A DNA stretch of 64,000 nt from Cytobacillus oceanisediminis (GTDB lineage Bacteria; Bacillota; Bacilli; Bacillales; Cytobacillaceae). The position numbers and the translations under genes were made by a program. The stretch is taken from the NCBI RefSeq assembly GCF_022811925.1, contig NZ_CP065511.1:3837501-3901500 (forward strand), in the 5' to 3' direction. The number at the start of each line of letters is the position of its first letter. The stretch's first letter is position 1. Shown piece by piece: positions 32,840 to 40,793 of the stretch. The notes beneath the pieces are model-generated. The model made no database searches. It was not told where the DNA came from and was given only the letters and a program-made list of their open reading frames with translations.

Positions 32840-34357
32840 TTATTTTGCTTTTTTTACCCGATGGCTGGAAATGTCACTGAACATGCCAGCATATTGAACT
32901 ACATCTCCAGCATCATTTTTAATCGCACTAATGGTAAGCCATTGGAGATATTCCTCTCCGTCTTTGCGGCAATTCCATATTTCCCCTTGCCAGAATCCAT
33001 TTTTTTCGATTGAAGTCCATAAGTCCTGGTAAAAGCCCTTAGCCTGCTTTCCTGATTTAAGGATATTCGGATTTTTGCCGACTACTTCTTCTTCCTTGTA
33101 CCCGGTTATTTCTGTAAAAGCAGGGTTTACAGAGATTATTTTACCGCCCTTATCCGTTACCAGAATTCCTTCAATTGTATGATCAATCACCTGGCTCGCA
33201 ATTTCCATTTTACCTTGGAAGTACATCCAAATAACTAGAATCAGGCTGGCAAGCGCCACTTCGGACAATGCCATAAAGCCAATCGCATAATGCCCAGTAA
33301 TATTAAATAACAGGGTCAATATCAGCGGCGGGAAAAATCCTCCCAGGCCGCCCATTGCGGAAACAATTCCGTTCACGATACCCGCCTGCTTCTGGAAGTA
33401 CATAGGCACCAGCTTAAAGATAACACCATTCCCAATTCCAGCTGATAGTGCAATGCTTAAGCATCCGAATGTATACCATGTAATGGACGGAGATAATGAT
33501 AGAATTACTGCAGAGATGGTATACACTCCAAAAACAAACATTAGAAGAATTAAAGAATGGAAACGGTCTGCAAGCCAGCCGCCAATCGGTCTCATGGCAG
33601 TTGCAAGGACGATAAATCCGGCAGTCCTTAATCCTGCATCCACTTTATCGAGTTCAAAATGAGCTACTAGGAAGTTTGGAAGATAAATTGTAAACGCAAC
33701 AAATGATCCAAAAGTAATGAAGTAGAATAAGCTCAGCAGCCACAGCTTTTCATTTTTATAGACGCCTTTAATCTGTTCCAGAAGCGGTGTCTGCACCTTA
33801 ACTTCTTTTTTATCACCAAGCAAGAAGTTTGCTGCAATGAAGATTCCGAGCAAGACAAGATAGATTTGTACGGTTAGGGACCAGCCAAACTTTGTGGCAA
33901 CAACCGGAGCCGCAAATGCGGTTATGGCTGTTCCTAGATTACCTGCCCCGTATATTCCATTTACAAACCCATGACGCTCCTTTGGATAATACTTTGGAAG
34001 AGATGTAACACCAACAGAGAACACCGCTCCTCCAAGACCGAGGAATAATCCCCCGATTAGTAAATCAGTAATTGAATCAGCTATACTGATATAATAGACT
34101 GGAAATAATAGAAGAATAAAGCTCAGTATAAAGATTATTCTTGCACCAAACTGATTAGCATAATATCCCAGAGGAATACGAAGCAGTGATCCAAGGATTA
34201 CCGGAACTGCTGTTACTAGGGCAAGCTTGTCGGCTGGAATATTAATATCTTCCTTAATAAACGGCATAAGGGAGGATATCAGCACCCAAACCATAAACCC
34301 GGCTACTAAGTTTAACGTCTGCAAAGGCAGCTGTATTTTTCTTATCATTGTGTTCAC
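32840..34357 (-). CDS. narK: NarK-type nitrate/nitrite MFS transporter fused to a C-terminal PAS domain
   Basis: 505 residues. Twelve membrane helices (about 13-380) carry the nitrate-signature motifs: TSLPKYYPKERHGFVNGIYG (118-137) and GIVNGIVSAMGGLGGFFPP (326-344). Residues about 388-500 form a complete cytosolic PAS domain (IDHTIEGILVTDKGGKIISV, GYKEEEVVGKNPNIL) with a PAC-like tail. Ordinary NarK ends after the last helix. GTG 34357 overlaps the stop of the preceding gene as GTGA; ATG 34348 is an alternative. Last structural gene of the nitrate operon, followed by a kinase without a sensor. Confidence 0.93.
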   Translation of the reverse strand: MNTMIRKIQLPLQTLNLVAGFMVWVLISSLMPFIKEDINIPADKLALVTAVPVILGSLLRIPLGYYANQFGARIIFILSFILLLFPVYYISIADSITDLLIGGLFLGLGGAVFSVGVTSLPKYYPKERHGFVNGIYGAGNLGTAITAFAAPVVATKFGWSLTVQIYLVLLGIFIAANFLLGDKKEVKVQTPLLEQIKGVYKNEKLWLLSLFYFITFGSFVAFTIYLPNFLVAHFELDKVDAGLRTAGFIVLATAMRPIGGWLADRFHSLILLMFVFGVYTISAVILSLSPSITWYTFGCLSIALSAGIGNGVIFKLVPMYFQKQAGIVNGIVSAMGGLGGFFPPLILTLLFNITGHYAIGFMALSEVALASLILVIWMYFQGKMEIASQVIDHTIEGILVTDKGGKIISVNPAFTEITGYKEEEVVGKNPNILKSGKQAKGFYQDLWTSIEKNGFWQGEIWNCRKDGEEYLQWLTISAIKNDAGDVVQYAGMFSDISSHRVKKAK

Positions 34358-34629
34358 GCTCTCTTCTTTATTACATATTTTAATCCGGCTTCCTGATCAA
34401 GAGCAGCCCACCTGCTGTCAGATGCTTCCACAGAGGAAGTCAGCGGGACCGCAAAAAAATTCATGTGGTCAAAATAAATACGCAAATGTGTTCCATCTGG
34501 GCAGAGCCCGGTTTTTATTATTTCTTTGTGAACAAAAGGGGCTTTGTCATTTCCCTCTTCATCTAAAATTGCCACCTGCACATTTCGCCGGACAAAACCG
34601 TCCAAATCTTCTATTTTAATGAGTTCCAC
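34354..34629 (-). CDS. Unknown small protein of the nitrate operon (91 residues)
   Basis: The reading frame is long, but GTG 34629 is the likely start: it has AGAGGG ten bases upstream and avoids a large overlap. The 91-residue protein is soluble, with a mixed alpha/beta look (VQVAILDEEGNDKAPFVHKE, HLRIYFDHMNFFAVPLT). No family recognised. It overlaps the previous gene by 14 bp and the NarK-PAS gene by 4 bp, so it is embedded in the operon. A chaperone or assembly role for the reductase is possible but unproven. Confidence 0.7.
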   Translation of the reverse strand: MELIKIEDLDGFVRRNVQVAILDEEGNDKAPFVHKEIIKTGLCPDGTHLRIYFDHMNFFAVPLTSSVEASDSRWAALDQEAGLKYVIKKRA

Positions 34630-34927
34630 AGCTGCCGCACCCTCTTTTAGCAGGGTAAATATACATTTGATAACCCTGCAGATATTTCCAGAATGATTCA
34701 CTTGCATTTTCTTCTATGAATTCGATGGTTTCCTCTTCTGATTGCCATTTGCTCATGCCTTTTATCTCTGCTACAACAATGTCCATGCCCTCATGAGACT
34801 TCTCATCCAAGTACCAGTTGAGGCGGACTCCCTTAAAGAGTTCGGAAAGGAGCTGGTCAACTTCTGGAGCAAAATCCCCGGATCGTTCTCTTACAAAACA
34901 AAAATCAAGATATGTTTCACTGTTCAT
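34616..34927 (-). CDS. Unknown protein of the nitrate operon with C-terminal CxxC tail (103 residues)
   Basis: 103 residues. Acidic helical body (VDQLLSELFKGVRLNWYLDE, SEEETIEFIEENASESFWKYL) ending in AKRGCGSCGTH, a CxxC plus His that could bind metal or a thiol. No signal peptide or membrane helix. I do not recognise the family. It starts 4 bp after the small membrane protein gene and is clearly co-transcribed. The general size and acidity would suit a molybdoenzyme maturation factor in place of a NarJ/TorD homologue, which is not seen here; that is speculation. Confidence 0.72.
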   Translation of the reverse strand: MNSETYLDFCFVRERSGDFAPEVDQLLSELFKGVRLNWYLDEKSHEGMDIVVAEIKGMSKWQSEEETIEFIEENASESFWKYLQGYQMYIYPAKRGCGSCGTH

Positions 34928-34931
34928 AGAA

Positions 34932-35123
34932 TCACGCCCTCATGTTAATCGTCTTTCTATAAGCGAATACAGCCAAGGGAAAAAGAACAATATTCAGTCC
35001 CCCGAAAATCAGTACATTTACATAGTTTTCGTAATAGTATTGGTGGACCATATATTGGGTAAAGACAATATTCATCAATAATATCGCGGCCAAAATGATG
35101 ACACCCAGATAGCTACGCTTCAT
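34932..35123 (-). CDS. Small membrane protein of the nitrate operon (63 residues)
   Basis: 63 residues with two predicted membrane helices (LGVIILAAILLMNIVFTQYM and VLIFGGLNIVLFPLAVFAY) joined by a Tyr/His-rich loop. It overlaps the end of the Rieske gene by 11 bp. It could anchor the exported Rieske protein or another subunit to the membrane. No family recognised. Confidence 0.75.
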   Translation of the reverse strand: MKRSYLGVIILAAILLMNIVFTQYMVHQYYYENYVNVLIFGGLNIVLFPLAVFAYRKTINMRA

Positions 35124-35637
35124 AACGTTTCACCCTCACTGCAAAGATTGCCCCATTCTCCACCTTAACCTGGATTTCCGGAAGCGGCCTTCTTGGCGGC
35201 CCCGCAGTTGGCGAACCAGTCTCCACATCGAACTTGCCGTGGTGGCAAGGGCATATCATTTCACCTTGCTCCTTCACCCAAAATACCGGGCAGCGCAAAT
35301 GTGTACACGCATTCTGATAAGCAACATATTTGTTTTCTGATAAACGGATCAAAATCGCGTCATCATGATCCCCAGGAAACTTGAACTCTACTGCATCGCC
35401 GATTGGCAGCTTGCTTACTTCGGTTATTTTCTTATGAGGATATTCTTTTTCGCCAAGCCCCATTAATTCTTTGGCAGCCACTGCCCCCCAGGGAAGGGAG
35501 GAAACCGCAAATACACCGGCGGCACCAACCAAAGTTTTCATGAAACCCCTTCTATCCAGTTTTCTTTCGTTATTCCGTTCGATATTATGCGTATAATTAT
35601 CTTCATTAAAGGGAATCTTGTTATTCTTATCAGACAT
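35113..35637 (-). CDS. Tat-exported Rieske 2Fe-2S protein
   Basis: 174 residues. A twin-arginine motif (DRRGFMK, residues 28-34) precedes one hydrophobic helix, so the folded Rieske domain lies outside the membrane, probably tethered by that helix. Cluster ligands are Cys111 and His113 (CTHLRC) and Cys129 and His132 (CPCHHG), with Cys116/Cys131 placed for the structural disulfide. That full set is typical of high-potential quinol-oxidising Rieske proteins, not of NasE/NirD-type cytosolic ferredoxins. It sits 12 bp after the ferredoxin-subunit gene. Confidence 0.9.
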   Translation of the reverse strand: MSDKNNKIPFNEDNYTHNIERNNERKLDRRGFMKTLVGAAGVFAVSSLPWGAVAAKELMGLGEKEYPHKKITEVSKLPIGDAVEFKFPGDHDDAILIRLSENKYVAYQNACTHLRCPVFWVKEQGEMICPCHHGKFDVETGSPTAGPPRRPLPEIQVKVENGAIFAVRVKRYEA

Positions 35638-35649
35638 CCCTAATCCCTC

Positions 35650-36210
35650 CTAAAACAGCTTTGTAATCCCCTGCAGGATTCCCGGCAGATTTACCTTTAC
35701 GTTTGTTTCGCCTTCAAGATATGGCATGCTTGTTACCCATTTGCCGTTATCAAGGTTAAATTGCTTCTTCTTGTTTTCAATTTCTTCATCTGTCAGCCAT
35801 TGCAGTGTATTGGATGGACATACACTCGCACACATAGGAGGAATTCCATCTTTAGTACGGTCAATACATAGGTCGCATTTGTACATTAAGTTCTGCTCTT
35901 GATCAAATTTCGGTATGCCATATGGGCAGGCTATTGTACAGTTCTGGCAGCCAATGCACTTTTCCACAAGTGCAGATAACACAGCGCCTGTCTCATGAAT
36001 TTGAATGGCCTGGGCCGGACAGCTTCGGGCACATGCCGGATTTTCACAGTGAAGGCACATGAGAGGCATAGTCTGCCGGTTCACAAGAGGATTTACATCA
36101 TACACATAGTTTCTGTTGCGCTCCTCATGCCCCCCGCATTGTGTACATGCTGCCAGACAAGAACGGCATCCTATACAGTTTTCAAGTTCTAAATACAGCC
36201 TCTTCTTCAT
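35650..36210 (-). CDS. NrfC/DmsB-type ferredoxin subunit with four 4Fe-4S clusters
   Basis: 186 residues, no export signal. Sixteen cysteines in four clusters: CIGCRSCLAAC, CLHCENPACARSC, CIGCQNCTIAC and CDLC...CASVC. Such subunits wire a molybdoenzyme catalytic subunit to a membrane quinone site. It begins one base after the catalytic subunit gene ends, so the two are probably made and assembled together. Confidence 0.92.
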   Translation of the reverse strand: MKKRLYLELENCIGCRSCLAACTQCGGHEERNRNYVYDVNPLVNRQTMPLMCLHCENPACARSCPAQAIQIHETGAVLSALVEKCIGCQNCTIACPYGIPKFDQEQNLMYKCDLCIDRTKDGIPPMCASVCPSNTLQWLTDEEIENKKKQFNLDNGKWVTSMPYLEGETNVKVNLPGILQGITKLF

Positions 36211-38379
36211 TTATTGCACCTTCTTTAATTCGACTTTTTCCAGCTGTGCAGCACATGCCTTGAACTCAGGCATTCGGGATATAGGATCTAACGCTGCAAT
36301 CGTTAATAGATTAATAGAATCTTCATGTCCAAAATGGTATGGAACAAAGACGGTATCCTTGCGGATGGCTTCCGTAATTTTGACTTTATAGATGGCCTCG
36401 CCTCTTCTTGTAAATAAACGGACCCTTTCTTCATGTTCCATATCATATTTTGATGCTGTTTCCGGGTGGATCTCCACAAATGGTTCAGGGCACATATCAT
36501 GAAGGAATGGAATTCTTCTAGTCTGATTGCCTGATAGGTAGTGGTAAACCACCCGGCCAGTTGTTAAACGGAGCGGATATTTTTCACATGGTTCTTCAGC
36601 TGGCGGACGGTATGGCAGCGCGCATATTTTTGCTTTGCCATCCGGATGATAAAATTTCTTATCAAGGAACATATGTGGTGTCCCTTCATCATTTTCATTT
36701 TTGCATGGCCAGAAAACTCCATCCTGCTTGTCGATTTTATCCCATGTAGCTCCATAGTAATCAGCATAGCCGCCCTTGGTAGCCAGTCTGAACTCATCTG
36801 CAACATCTCTTGCTGTTTTTAGGTGAGAAAAGTATTTTCCTTTTCCTAAGCGCTCAGCCAGCTCCACTTGGATCTGCCAGTCCGGCTTCGATTCCCCAAC
36901 AGGTTCCTGAGCCTTATTGATCTTTATAATGCGGCCTTCAATATTTGTTACTGTTCCTTCATCCTCTGACCATGTGACAGCCGGAAGAACAACATCTGCA
37001 AATTCTGCCGATTCAGATAGGTAGAAATCGGAGCATACCATGAAATCCAAGGTCTTAAATGCTTTTCTGACAAAATTTTGATTTGGTGCAGATACAGCAG
37101 GATTCGAACATAGAAGGTATAAACCGCGAATCGTTTTTTGCTCCATCAGCTCAATCATTTCATAAGCAGATACACCAGGCTGCGGCATTTCTTCAGGTGT
37201 GATTCCCCAAACACTGCATACTTCTTCAACATGTTTTGGGTTTGTAATTTTTCGGTAGCCTGGAAGCAAATCTGATTTTTGTCCATGCTCTCTTCCGCCC
37301 TGTCCATTGCCCTGTCCAGTGAATGTAGCTACTCCGGCTTTAGGACGGCCAATCTTTCCAGTAACAAGCGCCATATTGGTGTAGGCGGAAACATTATCAA
37401 CACCCTTATGCTGCTGTTCAACACCTCGTGCAAACATGACAACTGCATTTGGAGCTTTTCCGTATATTTCGGCGGCGCGAATGATTTTTTCCGGTGCCAC
37501 ACCAGTCAGCATGCTTGTATATTCAGGTGTGAAATCCTTTACAAGTTCCTTTGTTTCTTCAAATCCGTTCGTGTGTTTATTAATGAACTCTTCATCTATA
37601 TAGCCCATTTCAATCAATTGATTAACAATCCCGTTTGCAAGTGCAAGGTCTGTTCCGGGCTGCAGGTCGAGATGAAGGTCAGCTCTTCTGGCAATTGGAG
37701 TTTCACGGGGATCAACTACAATGATATAACCGCCTCTTTCCTGAACGTTCCAAATGCGGAACATAGAAGTTGGATGGCATTCAGCTGTATTGCTTCCAGC
37801 GATAAACAGGCAATCTGTTTCATGAATATCTGTCCAAGGCAATGTTGACCCTCTATCCACTCCGAAAGAACGGAGGAATCCGCCGGCAGCGCTTGACATA
37901 CAGAAACGGCCGTTATAGTCAATATATCTTGTTGCAAGAGCAACACGGGCAAATTTACCTGTCAAATAACATTTTTCATTTGTCATTGAAACCCCGCTGA
38001 AGACGGAGAGTGAATCTTTTCCGTATTCTGTTTGAAGCTCTTTGAATTTTGTTGCAATTAAATCGTATGCTTCATCCCAGCTTGCTTCACGGAACCCTTC
38101 TGCCGTTCCTTTCAAAGAAGCATCATCCCGGATCAGCGGTTTCAGCAGGCGGTCTTTGTGGTTGGTCTGCTGGTAGGCGGTAACTCCTTTCGGACACATT
38201 TTCCCGACAGTAACCGGCCAGTCATAACGGGGCTCGACCCCGATGATTTTATTCGTCTGTGTATTAACCCTCAAGTTCATTCCGCATTGCATGCCGCAAT
38301 AGCTGCAGTGTGTTTTGATCAATTTTTCATTCGGATGGTTTAGATTCTCAATTTCTTTAAAAAACTTATCCCTTTGCAT
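36211..38379 (-). CDS. Molybdopterin nitrate reductase catalytic subunit, NarB/NasC/NapA-like
   Basis: 722 residues. N-terminal 4Fe-4S site (CSYCGMQCG and MCPKG), molybdopterin domains, molybdenum ligand Cys in GRFCMSSAAGGF, and a C-terminal MGD-binding domain (RLTTGRVVYHYLSGNQTRR). No Tat signal, so it is cytoplasmic. The sequence type is that of assimilatory/periplasmic nitrate reductases, not NarG. However, it lacks the flavin or extra ferredoxin domains of NasC systems and is bundled with a ferredoxin subunit, an exported Rieske protein and a membrane subunit, which argues for respiration. NarK in the same operon supports nitrate as substrate. Confidence 0.88.
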   Translation of the reverse strand: MQRDKFFKEIENLNHPNEKLIKTHCSYCGMQCGMNLRVNTQTNKIIGVEPRYDWPVTVGKMCPKGVTAYQQTNHKDRLLKPLIRDDASLKGTAEGFREASWDEAYDLIATKFKELQTEYGKDSLSVFSGVSMTNEKCYLTGKFARVALATRYIDYNGRFCMSSAAGGFLRSFGVDRGSTLPWTDIHETDCLFIAGSNTAECHPTSMFRIWNVQERGGYIIVVDPRETPIARRADLHLDLQPGTDLALANGIVNQLIEMGYIDEEFINKHTNGFEETKELVKDFTPEYTSMLTGVAPEKIIRAAEIYGKAPNAVVMFARGVEQQHKGVDNVSAYTNMALVTGKIGRPKAGVATFTGQGNGQGGREHGQKSDLLPGYRKITNPKHVEEVCSVWGITPEEMPQPGVSAYEMIELMEQKTIRGLYLLCSNPAVSAPNQNFVRKAFKTLDFMVCSDFYLSESAEFADVVLPAVTWSEDEGTVTNIEGRIIKINKAQEPVGESKPDWQIQVELAERLGKGKYFSHLKTARDVADEFRLATKGGYADYYGATWDKIDKQDGVFWPCKNENDEGTPHMFLDKKFYHPDGKAKICALPYRPPAEEPCEKYPLRLTTGRVVYHYLSGNQTRRIPFLHDMCPEPFVEIHPETASKYDMEHEERVRLFTRRGEAIYKVKITEAIRKDTVFVPYHFGHEDSINLLTIAALDPISRMPEFKACAAQLEKVELKKVQ

Positions 38380-39448
38380 TCTGGTTTGCCTCCTTGACCT
38401 TCACTTCATGAGTAGGGAATCCGGAAAATTGTGCAATCCGGTATTTTCTTCTGCAAGGAAGGCACATTTCTGCAAGATGATGTCCTTCCTTTGCCTTAAA
38501 TTCAATATCGTTCACGCCGAGTACATCGACGACATCTTTTGATTGTTCTGATGAAACAAACTGATCTCCGCAAACCTTGCATTCCTTCATGCCTTGTTCG
38601 GCATAATGTTCTCTGTAGTTTCTTGCCAAAACACTCATTGGGCGGAAAGGAATATGTGCGAGCTTTCCAAATGGCAGGTAAATCAGTGTAATGATGACGG
38701 ACCACTGATGGATCAGTGACATTGCCGGCTGTCCCGCACCGTGTAAAAAGATATTCATAAAGGTTAAAGCCAATCCTGTGATGCCGACTAGAAGCAGCAT
38801 ATAAAGAGGCATGAAATCATATAGGAATTTCTGCTCTGCTCTTGCCTGCATATTTTTCAGACGGCGGTACAGCGCCATGCAAACTCCAGTGATTACCATT
38901 ACTGCTGTAATATTCAGCGCGTTATAAGAGAGATTGGCAATGATGCCATCCGCCGGGACAGTCATTACCTTCATGCCCATTGCAATAATGTTGTAATGGC
39001 CATTGTCATCCATCGTAAAATACATCCAGCCGAAAACGAGAGGGAATGTAACGAAGCAGGATAAGATACAGCCCCAGCCGATCAGCACGTGCTGAGTCCA
39101 TCGGTAAATTCCCCTATTCCAGATAAAATTGTAAGTTGCAAGATGCTCAACAGATGTTTTTGGCGTTGACTTTCTAAATAGCAGCTTCAATCCTTTTTTC
39201 AGGATAAGCTTTGTTGGCGGCCTTTCGCCCCAGGCGATGAACCTGTAGAAAAACCCTCCAATAAACACAATCGTTCCGACCATATATCCGTACAGGTTTA
39301 AATCAACATGTGTAAACATTCTAGTTCCAATAAAAGAAAGAATAGCTAATGCTGTTACAGATAAAAACATCGACTTGGCAAAATGAGATGCAAACGCATT
39401 GTTTAATGTGTTTCCTGTTTTTTGATTGACTGCAGCTTTTGCCTGCAT
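38366..39448 (-). CDS. NarI-like membrane subunit with C-terminal CxxC zinc-ribbon tail
   Basis: 360 residues. Six predicted membrane helices (first near residue 27, last near 265) with membrane histidines in TQHVLIGWGC and SLIHQWSVIITL, and the NarI-type ending LPFGKLAHI. The cytosolic tail has CKVCGDQF and CLPCRRK, a probable zinc ribbon or small iron-sulfur site not found in NarI. It would take electrons from menaquinol. First gene of the operon; it overlaps the catalytic subunit gene by 14 bp. Haem binding is inferred from His placement. Confidence 0.75.
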   Translation of the reverse strand: MQAKAAVNQKTGNTLNNAFASHFAKSMFLSVTALAILSFIGTRMFTHVDLNLYGYMVGTIVFIGGFFYRFIAWGERPPTKLILKKGLKLLFRKSTPKTSVEHLATYNFIWNRGIYRWTQHVLIGWGCILSCFVTFPLVFGWMYFTMDDNGHYNIIAMGMKVMTVPADGIIANLSYNALNITAVMVITGVCMALYRRLKNMQARAEQKFLYDFMPLYMLLLVGITGLALTFMNIFLHGAGQPAMSLIHQWSVIITLIYLPFGKLAHIPFRPMSVLARNYREHYAEQGMKECKVCGDQFVSSEQSKDVVDVLGVNDIEFKAKEGHHLAEMCLPCRRKYRIAQFSGFPTHEVKVKEANQNAKG

Positions 39449-39487
39449 ATTAACTCCTCCTCATTCACAAACAATTACCTTAACCTT

Positions 39488-39552
39488 ATTGTAAAAGCGG
39501 GAGGAATTTTTCAATATCGGGGAACTTCCCCATTAGAGGGGGGAAATTCCCC
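39488..39552 (-). promoter_or_regulatory. Nitrate operon promoter with two 13-bp palindromes
   Basis: Minus-strand TATTGA (39511-39516), 17-bp spacer, TACAAT (39488-39493). Just upstream of the -35 lie GGGGAA-C-TTCCCC (39519-39531) and GGGGAA-A-TTCCCC (39540-39552), centres 21 bp apart, at about -45 and -66. This is an activator layout; NreC is the first candidate. Confidence 0.65.
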
Positions 39553-39616
39553 TATCTTTAAAAAAGGATATTAATTGCTTTACAAATGAGCATGTTGTTG
39601 CAGGGGTCTGCCAACT

Positions 39617-39642
39617 AAAAAAAGACCTTTTCAAAGGTCTTT
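39617..39642 (-). terminator. Terminator-like hairpin upstream of the nitrate operon
   Basis: Perfect 10-bp stem AAAGACCTTT / AAAGGTCTTT followed by T residues on the minus strand. It may stop antisense transcription from entering the nitrate operon. Confidence 0.6.
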
Positions 39643-39701
39643 GCGAAAAAAATTGAAACTTTTTCCAAGTCCATGCGTATCTCTAATTAGGAGGCGGTAC
39701 C

Positions 39702-40033
39702 ATGAAGAAAAAAATATATTTATTTTGTTCATTACACTAGCTGCAGAAACTCTGATTACCCTGCTCGCTTCACGTGCCTTTTCAATCCGATTCATAGAAA
39801 TTATGTTTTTCTCTGGTGTGGTTTTTACAGCTTTAACTGTATGGTTTTCGGGCAGCGGCGGTATGGTAACGAGGTTTATGGACAGCAATGCAAGTGCCTT
39901 GACTGGATTCTTAATCAAAAGGGAGGAGTTCAGCTTCAGACCTAATTATGCTGTTCTAGGTTCGGTTATCTTTTCACTTATTGGTCTTGTTTTCTTTATT
40001 TTACTGTTAACAAATATAATTCCTCCAATTTAG
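39702..40033 (+). CDS. Three-helix membrane protein, start and body in different frames (frameshift at A7)
   Basis: ATG 39702 has an ideal AGGAGGCGG site but its frame stops after 12 codons. The body (three membrane helices: IFILFITLAAETLITLL, IEIMFFSGVVFTALTVW, YAVLGSVIFSLIGLVFFILLL) runs in the next frame and ends at 40033. One extra A in the seven-A run at 39708-39714 would join them into a protein of about 110 residues. This could be a sequencing error, a real mutation, or slippage on the A run. The unshifted upstream extension of the body frame has no ribosome binding site. Family not recognised. Confidence 0.6.
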
Positions 40034-40068
40034 GCATTATGGTACAATCATCAAAAGGAGTTGGTCAA

Positions 40069-40377
40069 ATGGCTAAATCAGCTGCGAAGAAGTTAAGGGA
40101 AAAAGCAGTACGTGAGGGAAAAAGAAACCCTGAATGCAATCGAAGCCCATTTGCGTATGCGGACATGCGCACAAGAAAAACAAAAACCAAAAAAGAACAA
40201 TTATTTAGGAGCAAATATAAGAACCGTTATTCTGATGAAAACAGAGCACACGGTTCTTTTTTTTGTATTATCTTTTCGAAAGCAGCCAGTCCGATTAAAG
40301 ACCAGCTGCATTTTTCCGATTATAATATTCCCATCCCTTCTATATGTCTCCGGGCTTCGTCATCACCCAGATCATAA
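40069..40377 (+). CDS. Small basic YqkK-like protein whose frame runs through a terminator
   Basis: ATG 40069 follows AAAAGGAG. The first about 65 residues are very basic and conserved-looking (MAKSAAKKLREKAVREGKRN, MRTRKTKTKK) and resemble a small Bacillus family I know as YqkK; the resemblance is from memory. The frame has no stop before a strong terminator at 40219-40264 and continues to 40377, into the convergent gene. The true C-terminus is probably near residue 65 and the remaining codons are likely not natural protein. Confidence 0.6.
   Translation: MAKSAAKKLREKAVREGKRNPECNRSPFAYADMRTRKTKTKKEQLFRSKYKNRYSDENRAHGSFFCIIFSKAASPIKDQLHFSDYNIPIPSICLRASSSPRS
40219..40264 (+). terminator. Terminator inside the end of the YqkK-like reading frame
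   Basis: AAGAACCGT / ACGGTTCTT stem with a nested TCTG/CAGA pairing, followed by eight T residues. Confidence 0.8.
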
Positions 40378-40634
40378 ATCATTTTATATATGCCTTCCAT
40401 GGATGCATCATATTCATCATTTTTTGATTCTTTGTGGTACTCCAGGAAAGGGACATGTGCACGGGCAAATGTTTTAAGATCTGCCTCATAATTCTCATTA
40501 ATGTATTCATTTAACTGAGCTAAATCTTCGTCTGTGGCAAAAATTTTAAACTGCCATTCGGCTGCTTCAACCGGTTCTGTGTATATCTGCGCATTTTCAA
40601 TATCTATATAATATGTTTTTTTTGTTTGTTCCAT
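40320..40634 (-). CDS. Conserved hypothetical acidic protein (104 residues)
   Basis: ATG 40634 is used because GAGGAG lies nine bases upstream; ATG 40643 is right against it. The protein is acidic and soluble (IFATDEDLAQLNEYINENYEADLKTF, MEGIYKMIYDLGDDEARRHIE). It looks like a small Bacillus protein sometimes labelled hydrolase, but there is no catalytic motif I can point to. Convergent with the YqkK-like gene. Confidence 0.65.
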   Translation of the reverse strand: MEQTKKTYYIDIENAQIYTEPVEAAEWQFKIFATDEDLAQLNEYINENYEADLKTFARAHVPFLEYHKESKNDEYDASMEGIYKMIYDLGDDEARRHIEGMGIL

Positions 40635-40793
40635 TGTTTTCATCTCCTCTATCTTTTATACGGTATTTACCACAAATTGAGGAAGTTTAACCATTTAATA
40701 TTCAATGACATTTTAAGACGCTTAATGGGCATGATATAGCTGTGCATTACTAGGAAGGTGGCACAAAAAATGAATCTTTTCAGGAGGTATACA

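Noticed and set aside
36211..38379. NarG-type respiratory nitrate reductase
   Set aside because: At 722 residues it is far too short for NarG (about 1200), and its metal ligand is Cys rather than Asp.
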